In this document: positions 1-7,724 of the stretch, piece after piece | How the letters are laid out: every line of letters starts with the position of its first letter | Numbering within the stretch: the first letter of the stretch is position 1 | From: Actinopolymorpha alba DSM 45243 | GTDB taxonomy: Bacteria; Actinomycetota; Actinomycetes; Propionibacteriales; Actinopolymorphaceae | Length of the DNA stretch: 64,000 bases | Direction: 5' to 3' | Assembly: GCF_000373925.1 (NCBI RefSeq) | Contig: NZ_KB892757.1 | Location: 164,618-228,617 of the forward strand | Made by a program: the position numbers and the translations under genes | The notes under the pieces: generated by a model | The model's database searches: none | What the model was told of the DNA's origin: nothing | The model's input: only the letters and a program-made list of their open reading frames with translations

Positions 1-287
1 TCGGCGCTGTAGTCGGTGGTCCCTTCGGGTGTGTGCCCGAACTTCGTGCAGAGAACGACCTGGTCCCGGCGCCCTTCGAGGACCTCGCCGAGGAGTTCCT
101 CACTGCGGCCGTCGGCGTACGGCGGTGCGGTGTCGATGAACGTGCAGCCCAGGGCCAACGCCTCGTCGACAACGCGATGGGCAGCCTCGTCCCGTGGGCC
201 GTTCCACCCCGCACAGCCAAGCTGCCAGGCGCCGAGGCCGATCTCACTGACCGCGAACCCTGTCGTGCCGAACGCCCTTGTCCTCAC
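1..287 (-). CDS. Aldo/keto reductase, N-terminal part (cut by window edge)
   Basis: This is the first 95 residues of an aldo/keto reductase, a cytosolic NAD(P)H-dependent oxidoreductase with a TIM-barrel fold; the remainder lies beyond the left edge. The GTG start is chosen because GGAGGT (294-299, minus strand) sits six bases upstream. Visible family marks are the opening RAFGTTGFAVSEIGLGAW, the segment FIDTAPPYADG carrying the catalytic Asp and Tyr positions, and TKFGHTP with the catalytic Lys. The substrate cannot be told. A second, more distant member of the family is encoded at 11019-12032. Confidence 0.85.
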   Translation of the reverse strand, partial: MRTRAFGTTGFAVSEIGLGAWQLGCAGWNGPRDEAAHRVVDEALALGCTFIDTAPPYADGRSEELLGEVLEGRRDQVVLCTKFGHTPEGTTDYSA

Positions 288-421
288 CCGTCCACCTCCG
301 AGCAACACGCACGTGAGCCGCGTCCACGTGATCCACGACGCAGCCTAGGGTGATCCCCGGCGTATGAACCGGCCGCTCGTACGTCCGGAAACCAGGCCAA
401 TCCAGCGGCCCATGTCAGATC

Positions 422-483
422 GTGGAGACTTTGTTGCCGCGTGAGGTTGGCGGGTTTGGACGTCAAGGAGTCTCCACTCCCTA
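422..483. repeat. Short inverted repeat related to the nested element at 31.4 kb
   Basis: GTGGAGACT (422-430) and AGTCTCCAC (469-477) form a perfect 9-bp inverted repeat around 38 bases, followed by TCCCTACC. The same words, AGTCTCCACTGCCTACC and GCAGTGGAGACT, are the two ends of the nested element at 31395-31629. The site lies in the 261-base gap between two minus-strand genes, downstream of the methyltransferase stop, so it could also serve as its transcription terminator. The family relation is inferred from the shared 17-base end only. Confidence 0.4.
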
Positions 484-548
484 CCAGATCAACCAGGGCG
501 GCATTCGCAATTCCGCTCTCAACCCGAAACTGGTCATCTACTCAAGGT

Positions 549-1259
549 TCAATCCGAGCGCAGGCGCCACACGCTCGTCAGCTTTGTTTCGGCGTCTTCG
601 AGTGCTCCCGCCACCGGCATCTCGTAGCTCTCGAGGCGTTCGAGGTGGCGGTGGGGCAGATAGGCGCGCCCCGGGTCGCCGATGAGGACGGCCGCACCGT
701 GCGACCGCGCCCGGAGGAGGAACGGCAGCACCCGATCGGCGGTCCGGCGTTCGTAGAAGATGTCGCCGGCGAGGATGACCTGGGCATGGACCTCGGCGTC
801 GACCTGGTCGTCGTCGAGCAGGTCCCTCAGATTGAACGTCAACTCGACCGCGTTCGCCCGGGCGTTGAGACCGGCCGCCGCGCTGGCCAGAGGCTCGATG
901 TCGTTCGCGATGACCGTTGCCGCGCCGGCCTTGGCCGCCGCGATGGCGACCAGCCCCGAGCCGGCGGCGAGGTCGAGGACCCGCCGCCCGGCGACGACCT
1001 CCGGATGGTCGATGAGGTAGCGCGCGAGCGCCTGACCACCTGCCCACGCGAACGCCCAGTACGGCGGCGGAGCTTCGGTACTCGCGGCAGGCAGCCCGGT
1101 CCATTCCGCCTGCTCGGTTCGTTCCCACAGACTCATCACGTCGGCGGCGAGATGGAGCCGGATCTCGGGTACGCCGGGCACGGGGGCGAGGCGGGTCTGC
1201 GACCGTACCAACTCCTCGAGCGAGGGGTCGGCGCCGAGGCCGTCGAGGTATTCCGCCAC
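549..1259 (-). CDS. Class I SAM-dependent methyltransferase, ETFB-lysine-methyltransferase-like
   Basis: A 236-residue seven-beta-strand methyltransferase expected to transfer a methyl group from S-adenosylmethionine, probably to a protein lysine. PPYWAFAWAGGQALARYL precedes the SAM-binding motif I, VLDLAAGSGLVAIAAA; motif II is IANDIEP; and ILAGDIFYE matches the post-II D-x-F-Y signature of the METTL20/ETFKMT-like group. The length fits bacterial members. The start is a GTG at 1259; I see no better in-frame alternative. It stands alone, 91 bases from the kinase gene on the same strand. The substrate is inferred from family resemblance, not shown. Confidence 0.8.
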   Translation of the reverse strand: MAEYLDGLGADPSLEELVRSQTRLAPVPGVPEIRLHLAADVMSLWERTEQAEWTGLPAASTEAPPPYWAFAWAGGQALARYLIDHPEVVAGRRVLDLAAGSGLVAIAAAKAGAATVIANDIEPLASAAAGLNARANAVELTFNLRDLLDDDQVDAEVHAQVILAGDIFYERRTADRVLPFLLRARSHGAAVLIGDPGRAYLPHRHLERLESYEMPVAGALEDAETKLTSVWRLRSD

Positions 1260-1350
1260 CCCCGCATTGTGCCGCCCGGGCGAGCACTCGAGACGTCAGG
1301 CGTCCGCATCGCCGGCCAACAATGTCAGCACGTGGGCAGCGGCGGGCCGG

Positions 1351-2274
1351 CTAGAGGTGAGCAACGGTCCGGGCCACCCACTCCTCGAACCTCGCGTACT
1401 CCAGCCGGGTCGCGAGGGTCGTTGGCTCGGGCAGGTCGAGGATCCCGTCGGCCGCGTCGAGCAGGTCCCAGTAGGGATGGTGCGCGTCCGGTGTCCCGGT
1501 CGCGCGGTAGGCGGCGAGGAACCGGTCGGCCACCTCGGCGCCGTACCTCCCCGCGAGGTTGAGCCGCATCCGGGCGAGGTCGATGCCGCGCGGGCCGAGG
1601 CAGCCGGTCGTCCAGTCGACCACGCCGACGAGCCGGTCGTCCTGCCAGAGAGTCTGCCCCGGGTGGTAGTCGCGGTGGATGAACCCGAGGCTCGCCGATG
1701 GTGGACCGCTCCCCAGGATGGTGAACACGCGTTCCCAGAGGCGGATGTTGGGGGACCAGGCCGGTGGCCGGCGCAGTCCGTCGAGGTGTGGGTCGTAGTA
1801 GGGGCGGTACGGCGGCAGCGCGCGCACCACCGGCAGGTCGACGGCGTGAATGACCCCGAGCATCTCCGCCAGGGTCGTGAGGTACGCCGGGCTCTCTGTC
1901 GCACCCGGCGGCGTGCCGGGCACCCGGGTGGTCAGCAGCGTGGGCAGGTCACACATGGTCGGGCCGGTGTCGGCGGCGAGGAGTCGCGGTGCGGGTACGA
2001 CGGTGCTGCCGAGCAGGCCGAGCACGGTCGCCTCGTTGGCGGGGACGTACCACGGGTCGGTCTGGAGCCGGTCGACGCGATGGAAGCGACGTAACGCCAA
2101 CTGGTGGACCACGCCGGTCGCGCTCATGACGTCCACCGCGTGAAGGGTCGTGGAATGCACGCTCATCAGGCGTACGGAGACGATGATGCTGCCCTGCCCG
2201 ACGGCTTCCCGGACCCACAGAAGCGTCGCCTCGGACGGTGGGGGTGCGCCGTCGGGCCGCCGTTCAGAACTCAT
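1351..2274 (-). CDS. Aminoglycoside-phosphotransferase-family kinase
   Basis: A 307-residue small-molecule kinase of the APH/choline-kinase fold. The catalytic loop is IHRDYHPGQTLW (Brenner motif with catalytic Asp and metal-binding Asn/Gln region) and the metal-binding motif is VGVVDWTTGCLGPRGIDLARMR. The N-terminal lobe includes LALRRFHRV with the ATP-binding Lys/Arg region. Such proteins phosphorylate hydroxyl groups on aminoglycosides, macrolides or unknown metabolites; the substrate here is unknown. ATG start at 2274. It is one of several kinases of this superfamily in the window; this one looks intact. Confidence 0.85.
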   Translation of the reverse strand: MSSERRPDGAPPPSEATLLWVREAVGQGSIIVSVRLMSVHSTTLHAVDVMSATGVVHQLALRRFHRVDRLQTDPWYVPANEATVLGLLGSTVVPAPRLLAADTGPTMCDLPTLLTTRVPGTPPGATESPAYLTTLAEMLGVIHAVDLPVVRALPPYRPYYDPHLDGLRRPPAWSPNIRLWERVFTILGSGPPSASLGFIHRDYHPGQTLWQDDRLVGVVDWTTGCLGPRGIDLARMRLNLAGRYGAEVADRFLAAYRATGTPDAHHPYWDLLDAADGILDLPEPTTLATRLEYARFEEWVARTVAHL

Positions 2275-2450
2275 CGTGTTCGATCACACTACCCGCCGCG
2301 CACGACGACACCGGCGCATGGGCTGAAGCGGGCCCGGTCACCTGGTAGCGGGTCTTACGGTGCGGACCGGATAGCCTCAGACGAGCGATTCATCTGACGG
2401 GCCGGGCCGATGCGGGCTCGACGAGGTGGCTTCCCGCCGGAGGTGTTCGA

Positions 2451-4019
2451 TTGAGCGCGTACGACGTACTCCTGCGTGGCGGCACAGTCGTGGACGGTGC
2501 GGGCGGCCCGCCCTACACCGCGGACATCGGAGTGCGCGGCGCGCGCATCGAAGCGATCGGCCAGCTCACGGATGCGACGGGCCGCACGGAGGTGGACGCG
2601 ACCGGGCGGATGGTGCTGCCCGGGTTCGTCGACACCCACGTGCACGCGGACGCGGTGCTGACCAGGCCCGACGTGCAGGAGGCGATGCTGCGGCAGGGCA
2701 TCACCTCGGTCATCCTCGGCCAGGACGGCCTGTCGTTCGCTCCCGGGTCCGCCGCCACCGTCGACTATGTCGCGAGGTACTTCGCGGCGGTGGACGGTAC
2801 GCCACCGGAGCCGCTGGCCGCCGGCTGCACAGTCGCTGACCTGCTCGCCTACTACGACCGCCGGACTCCGCTCAACGTCGCCTACCTCGTCCCGCTCGGC
2901 ACAGTGCGGCATGAGGTCCTCGGCCCCGACGACCGCCCAGCCGGCACCGACCTGCCCGCCCTGGTCCGCCTGGTCGAGCAGGGGCTGGACGACGGTGCGG
3001 TCGGAGTGTCGACCGGACTGGAGTACGTCCCCGGCGCCTTCGCCGACCTGGCCGAACTCACCGCGCTGTGCCGGCCGGGTGCCCGGCTTGGCGCTCCGTA
3101 CGTCAGCCACCTGCGCAGCTACGACGGCGGTACCGCGCCCGGCATGCCTGAGGCCCAGGCACTCGGGCGGGCCACCGGCATCCCGGTCCACGTCTCGCAC
3201 TACCGCGGACTGGCCGAGCCGCTGGTAGGGCGTCTGGAGGACTGCCGCGCCGACGGTGTGGACGCGACGTTCGACTCCTATCCGCACCTGTACGGCAACA
3301 CCATCCTCGCGATGAAGGCCCTGCCACCACACGTCCAGGCCGGTGGTGTCAACGCGACCTTGCGCCGGCTCGCCGAGCCGGAGGTGCGTGCCACCCTCGC
3401 CCGCGAGTGGTTCCCCGCCATCAAGCCATCGACCGCACCGGCGATCTTCGGTTACGTCGCCAGCGAGAAGTACCGCTGGGCGGAGGGGCTCACCGTCGCG
3501 CAGGCGAGCGCCCGGACCGGACTCGCCTTCGCCGACCTCATCTGCGAGATCCTGCTCGCCTCCGACCTGGCCGTCGGCGCGATCATCCCGACACCGGGCG
3601 GTGACGAGAGCGACCTACGCGCGCTACTGCGCGACGACCGGCACATGGGGTGTTCGGACGCCATCTATCTCGGTGGGCATCCGCATCCGCGCGGGTGGGG
3701 TGCGTTCGCGCGGTTCCTCGGTCACCACACCCGTGACCTGGGCGACTGGACGTGGGCGCAGGCCGCGGCGCACCTGGCGGGACGGCCGGCGGAGCGGTTC
3801 CAACTCGCCCAACGGGGAATGCTCGCCGAAAGCGCGGTCGCGGACATCGTGGTCTTCGATCCCCACACCGTGGCGGACCGGGCCACCTACGATGACCCGC
3901 GGCAGTTGGCGGTCGGCGTGAGCGACGTCCTTGTGGGCGGCGAACTCGTGCTCTCGGCGGGCACGCTCACCGGCGCGACCCCAGGACGCGCCCTGCGACG
4001 AGGAGAGCCTGGACTATGA
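2451..4019 (+). CDS. N-acyl-D-amino-acid deacylase (D-aminoacylase family amidohydrolase)
   Basis: A 522-residue zinc-dependent amidohydrolase that should hydrolyse N-acylated D-amino acids to the free D-amino acid. The TTG start is supported by GGAGGTG five to six bases upstream (2439-2445). The N-terminal beta-sandwich is followed by PGFVDTHVHADAVL, in which His63 and His65 are the metal-binding H-x-H. Further family marks are VILGQDGLSFAP, VSHLRSYDGG, VHVSHYRGL and the C-terminal GCSDAIYLGGHPHPRGWG. The stop overlaps the next start in an ATGA, so the two products are translationally coupled. With the downstream deaminase it forms a plausible D-amino-acid salvage route. Confidence 0.88.
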   Translation: MSAYDVLLRGGTVVDGAGGPPYTADIGVRGARIEAIGQLTDATGRTEVDATGRMVLPGFVDTHVHADAVLTRPDVQEAMLRQGITSVILGQDGLSFAPGSAATVDYVARYFAAVDGTPPEPLAAGCTVADLLAYYDRRTPLNVAYLVPLGTVRHEVLGPDDRPAGTDLPALVRLVEQGLDDGAVGVSTGLEYVPGAFADLAELTALCRPGARLGAPYVSHLRSYDGGTAPGMPEAQALGRATGIPVHVSHYRGLAEPLVGRLEDCRADGVDATFDSYPHLYGNTILAMKALPPHVQAGGVNATLRRLAEPEVRATLAREWFPAIKPSTAPAIFGYVASEKYRWAEGLTVAQASARTGLAFADLICEILLASDLAVGAIIPTPGGDESDLRALLRDDRHMGCSDAIYLGGHPHPRGWGAFARFLGHHTRDLGDWTWAQAAAHLAGRPAERFQLAQRGMLAESAVADIVVFDPHTVADRATYDDPRQLAVGVSDVLVGGELVLSAGTLTGATPGRALRRGEPGL

Positions 4020-5323
4020 CAGCAGTCACGGGTACGACGGCGTACGACGCGGAGGCACTCCGCAAGACGCTGGACATGCTCGCCCACCGCCCGATCGACC
4101 CAGCGGAGAAGGGCTTCGCCGCCCTGGACTCCGCCACCGCCGCGGAGCTCGTCGACCGCAAGGTGACCTTGCGCGGCGGTGAGCTGACCTTTCCTTTGAT
4201 GGTGCTCCGTGAAAGCGCGCTCGCCTCGAACGTCGCGACGATGGCCGCGTGGTGTACCCAACACCGCGTCGTCCTGGCGCCGCACGGCAAGACCTCGATG
4301 TCGCCGGAGGTCACCGCCCGGCAGTTGGCGGCCGGCGCCTGGGGCATCACCGCGGCGACCATCGGACAGGTGCGCGCCTACGTCGACATCGGAGTCCGCC
4401 GGATCCTTCTCGCCAACCAACTCGTCGACCCGGCCGGAATCGGCTGGCTCGCCCGGGCGATGTCGGCGGATCCGTCGCTCACGGTCGTGGGGTACGTCGA
4501 CTCCGCCAACAGCGTCGCCCTCCTCGATCGGGAGCTGACCCGGCGCGGCGCGACGCGACCGCTTCCCGTGCTCGTCGAACTCGGCGTACCCGGCAAGCGC
4601 ACGGGCGCGCGGAGCATTGATGCGGCCCTCGACGTTGCCCGCGCCGCCTCGGCCAGCACCCGACTGGCGGTCGTCGGAGCGACCGGATACGAGGGTGTGC
4701 TCGGGCATGCGCGCGACGACGCTGGCCTCGAGGCCGCCGCGCACTTCTGCCGGGAGGTACGCCGACTCGGTCAGCGGCTGGTCGAGGAGGGCCTGCTGGA
4801 CGTACCCGACGAGGAGCTCCTGCTCTCAGCCGGAGGCAGCACCTACTTCGACGTGGTGGCCCGGGAGCTGGTGGGCGGGCCCGGCACGGCCGTGGTCCGC
4901 AGCGGCGGCTATGTCACCCACGACGACGGTTTGTACGCCCATGCGACGCCGCTGCCAGCCGGGGGATCTCCGTACGCGCTGCGGCCCGCGCTGGAGGCGT
5001 GGGCGTACGTCCTGTCGCGGCCGGAGCCCGGGCGGGTCCTCGTCGGCGCGGGTCGGCGGGACGTGCCCTTCGACGTCCACCTGCCGTTCGTGCACGGCGC
5101 CGTGGCGCCGGACGGCACCCGCCGGTCGGTCGAGGGGATGCGGGTCACCGCGCTCAACGACCAGCACGGGTTCCTCGACATCCCCATCGACTCCGACCTC
5201 GCGGTCGGTGACCTGGTGTGGTTCGGGATCTCCCATCCGTGCACGGCATTCGACAAGTGGCGGTTGGTGCCGGTGCTCGACGATGACGACCGAATCGTCG
5301 AGATCGCCCACACGATGTTCTGA
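4016..5323 (+). CDS. PLP-dependent D-amino-acid deaminase/aldolase (DSD1/alanine-racemase-N fold)
   Basis: A 435-residue fold-III PLP enzyme of the D-serine dehydratase/D-threonine aldolase group. Lys92 in VLAPHGKTSMSPE is the expected Schiff-base lysine. The C-terminal domain has NDQHGFL and SHPCTAFDKW, whose His and Cys match the zinc ligands of eukaryotic-type D-serine dehydratases. The upstream deacylase would release free D-amino acids that this enzyme could deaminate to 2-oxo acids, which is inferred from the pairing. The ATG lies inside the ATGA overlap. Related proteins are annotated as amino acid deaminase or D-threonine aldolase, so the exact reaction is open. Confidence 0.85.
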   Translation: MTAVTGTTAYDAEALRKTLDMLAHRPIDPAEKGFAALDSATAAELVDRKVTLRGGELTFPLMVLRESALASNVATMAAWCTQHRVVLAPHGKTSMSPEVTARQLAAGAWGITAATIGQVRAYVDIGVRRILLANQLVDPAGIGWLARAMSADPSLTVVGYVDSANSVALLDRELTRRGATRPLPVLVELGVPGKRTGARSIDAALDVARAASASTRLAVVGATGYEGVLGHARDDAGLEAAAHFCREVRRLGQRLVEEGLLDVPDEELLLSAGGSTYFDVVARELVGGPGTAVVRSGGYVTHDDGLYAHATPLPAGGSPYALRPALEAWAYVLSRPEPGRVLVGAGRRDVPFDVHLPFVHGAVAPDGTRRSVEGMRVTALNDQHGFLDIPIDSDLAVGDLVWFGISHPCTAFDKWRLVPVLDDDDRIVEIAHTMF

Positions 5324-5438
5324 CCGCTACGTTCCGGGCATTCCGGGCGGGACGCTTTCAATCGTTGGGTCGATCGACGCGTCCCACGGTTCCTTGGGCT
5401 CAGCCTTCTTTCAGGACACATCGGCTACGTTGCACAGC

Positions 5439-5744
5439 ATGACCACGATGAGCTGCCCCAAATGTCTTGGGTCCATGCGCCAGTACGAACGCAGCGGCGT
5501 GACCATTGACCAGTGCACCGAATGCCGGGGGATCTTCCTCGACCGTGGCGAACTCGAGCGCCTGGTCGATGGCGAGACAACCTGGCACGGCGGCCGCGGG
5601 GACTCCCCGCGACGTGCGGCGCCGTACGACAGGCATGACGACGATGATGATGACGATGACGACCGCCGCAAGCATGGGTATGGCTATGGACATGGGCGGC
5701 CGTACAAGAAGAAGCGTTCCTTCCTGGAAGACCTTTTCGACTGA
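5439..5744 (+). CDS. Small zinc-ribbon protein (zf-TFIIB type) with acidic run
   Basis: A 101-residue protein starting MTTMSCPKC. Cys6/Cys9 and Cys26/Cys29 form a TFIIB-type zinc ribbon, followed by GIFLDRGELERLVDGE, which is conserved in this bacterial family. After that come a stretch of nine consecutive Asp residues and a basic, Gly/Tyr/Lys-rich tail ending FLEDLFD. The function of the family is unknown; the charged tail suggests protein or nucleic-acid contacts. The ATG at 5439 is the first in frame before the first cysteine pair. It is not obviously in an operon with the flanking genes. Confidence 0.8.
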   Translation: MTTMSCPKCLGSMRQYERSGVTIDQCTECRGIFLDRGELERLVDGETTWHGGRGDSPRRAAPYDRHDDDDDDDDDRRKHGYGYGHGRPYKKKRSFLEDLFD

Positions 5745-5785
5745 AGAAGTCCGCACGATGCGGATGAGCGGGAGCTGACCCCACG

Positions 5786-6805
5786 GTGATGTCGCCGTAC
5801 GACGCCAGGACGCGGGTCTGGAAGACCGCGGAGTGGCGCACGCATGCGCTCGCCTGGACCACCCAGCGGCTCGCCGACCTCGGGCTGCGGGTGACCGGCC
5901 CCGCCGAGCAGCCCCACCTGCGCCCGTGGTCGACCCTGCTCCGGGTCCCGACGAGCGACGGCCCGGTCTGGTTGAAGGCCAGCGGTCCGGGTACGGCGTA
6001 CGAACCCCGGCTGCTCGCCAGCTTCGGTCGGTGGCGAACCCCCCACGTCCTCACCCCGCTCGCCGTCGACCTCGACCGCGGATGGTGCCTGCTTCCCGAC
6101 GCGGGCACATCCCTGCGGAGCCTCCTCGCCGCCCGACCCGAGGTGGGCTACTGGGTGGACGTCCTGCCCACGTACGCCGAACTCCAGCGCGGGCTCACTC
6201 CTCGCACGGAGGAGTTGTTGGCGATCGGCGTTCCTGACCTGCGACCCGAGGCGATCTCCGGCGCCTACGTCGGGCTCCTCGCCGACACCGGGTGGTTGCG
6301 GATCGGCGCACCTGACGGGTTGTCCGTCGCGGACGCGCACCGGCTGAGGGCCCTCGCTTCTGAGGTCTCGCGGTGGGCCCGCCAGTTGGCCGCGGTGGGC
6401 ATCCCGCCGACCCTGCAGCACGACGACTTCCACGATGGGAACGTCTTCGTCCGCCAGGCCAGTGGCGGGCCGGCGTACGTCTTCCTCGACTGGGGAGACG
6501 CGTCCTTCGCGCATCCGTTCGGATCCCTGCTCGCCAGCCTGCGCAACGTCGCGAGCCGCCTCGACGTACCCATGGACGCGGCCGAACTCCAGAAGCTGCG
6601 CGACGCCTACCTCGAGCCGTGGAGCGCCAGCTTCGATCGAGCGGACCTCCTTGACGCGGTGCGCTGGGCGACCCAGCTCGCCAAGGTCGGCCGGGCGCTG
6701 GCCTGGCAGCGTGCGCTCGCCGGCGCGAGTGCGACGGAACGAGCGACCTACGCCGGATCCGTACCCGGCTGGCTCGGCGAGCTACTCACCTCCGACGGTT
6801 GGTAA
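5786..6805 (+). CDS. Aminoglycoside-phosphotransferase-family kinase
   Basis: A 339-residue APH-fold kinase. LQHDDFHDGNVF is the catalytic loop with Asp and Asn, and VFLDWGDASFAHPFGSL holds the metal-binding Asp. The N-lobe has VWLKASGPG, carrying the nucleotide-binding lysine, and AYEPRLL, in which a conserved Glu is expected. The start is GTG 5786, with ATG 5789 as an equally possible alternative. The substrate is unknown. Transcription probably ends at the strong inverted repeat at 6837-6885, shared with the convergent gene. Confidence 0.85.
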   Translation: MMSPYDARTRVWKTAEWRTHALAWTTQRLADLGLRVTGPAEQPHLRPWSTLLRVPTSDGPVWLKASGPGTAYEPRLLASFGRWRTPHVLTPLAVDLDRGWCLLPDAGTSLRSLLAARPEVGYWVDVLPTYAELQRGLTPRTEELLAIGVPDLRPEAISGAYVGLLADTGWLRIGAPDGLSVADAHRLRALASEVSRWARQLAAVGIPPTLQHDDFHDGNVFVRQASGGPAYVFLDWGDASFAHPFGSLLASLRNVASRLDVPMDAAELQKLRDAYLEPWSASFDRADLLDAVRWATQLAKVGRALAWQRALAGASATERATYAGSVPGWLGELLTSDGW

Positions 6806-6836
6806 GCAGCGACCGGCGCCGAGGGGTCCGTACGCG

Positions 6837-6885
6837 CACGGTGGCGGGTACACCGGCGAAGGATGCCGGCGGACCCGCCACCGTG
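6837..6885. terminator. Bidirectional terminator between convergent genes
   Basis: CACGGTGGCGGGT (6837-6849) and ACCCGCCACCGTG (6873-6885) are perfect 13-bp arms. The 23-base loop contains a second small stem, CCGGC/GCCGG. It sits between the ends of the kinase gene (6805) and the minus-strand Clp-N gene (6905), so it can end transcription from both sides. Confidence 0.75.
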
Positions 6886-6904
6886 AATTGATCTGGATGA
6901 AGCG

Positions 6905-7660
6905 TCAGGCCCGCTTGCGCCGGGTGCGCTTCTGAGCGGCGCGTTCGGCGCCGGCCGCCGCCTGCTTGGCGACCTCGGTCCGGACGCCGTCGTATGTCGC
7001 CCCGGTCTGGGCAAGCGTCTGTCCGGCCAGGGACTGCGGGTCACTCACCAGAGCGAGCAACTCGTGCTCGGTGCCGACCTCGGGGCTCTTCAACCGGAGC
7101 GCCTCGCGGGTCGCGACGTCCAATGCCTTCACCGCTGTACGCCCGAGGACCGGGCTCTTGGCCCGGCGGGGACCATCGGGAGGCAGCACAGCCTTGGCTG
7201 CCTTGCGAATGTCGGCAGCACGCTGACCAAGGCCCTTCACCACACCGATGGCACCGCCGGTGCGGTTGTCGAGAAGGACAAGCAAGAGGTGGATGTCTTC
7301 GACGCTCTCATGATGATGTTCGGCCGCGAGGTCGCGGGCCGCGGTCAGCGCAGCCGAAGCCCGCGCGGTGTAAGGGATCGCGGGCTTGTTGATGACCGCC
7401 TCGACATCCACTCCGTCCGCGGGCACGAACCGCTGCTGCGCGGCCTGGCGGGTGACGCCGAGGGCGCCGCCGATGTCGGTCCACGACGCACCTGACTGGC
7501 GGGACTGGTCGACAAAGTGCGCGACCACGTGCTGGGCAAGGGTTTCCAGGCGGGCTGCCACGTCGCGTGCCGCCGTCACCCGATCCAGCGGCGCACCCTC
7601 TGCCTGCGCCGATTCGATTGCGGCAATGATCTGGTCCAGGTCCAAGTCGTTGTCAGCCAT
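6905..7660 (-). CDS. HTH plus double Clp-N domain protein
   Basis: A 251-residue protein. Residues about 57-78 (GASWTDIGGALGVTRQAAQQ) form a helix-turn-helix; residues about 98-165 and 175-235 resemble the two repeats of the Clp R/N domain found at the front of ClpA/ClpC chaperones. No ATPase domain follows, and the protein ends in a Lys/Arg-rich tail. Clp-N domains bind substrates or adaptors, so the protein may link DNA binding to the Clp system; this is inference. The ATG at 7660 gives MADNDLDLDQ; upstream in-frame residues look non-coding. It is a free-standing gene. Confidence 0.75.
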   Translation of the reverse strand: MADNDLDLDQIIAAIESAQAEGAPLDRVTAARDVAARLETLAQHVVAHFVDQSRQSGASWTDIGGALGVTRQAAQQRFVPADGVDVEAVINKPAIPYTARASAALTAARDLAAEHHHESVEDIHLLLVLLDNRTGGAIGVVKGLGQRAADIRKAAKAVLPPDGPRRAKSPVLGRTAVKALDVATREALRLKSPEVGTEHELLALVSDPQSLAGQTLAQTGATYDGVRTEVAKQAAAGAERAAQKRTRRKRA

Positions 7661-7724
7661 AGGCACAGACTTGTTTGGCGATGCCACGTTGTCAAGCGGA
7701 CGTTGACGTGATTGTGAAGAGTTT

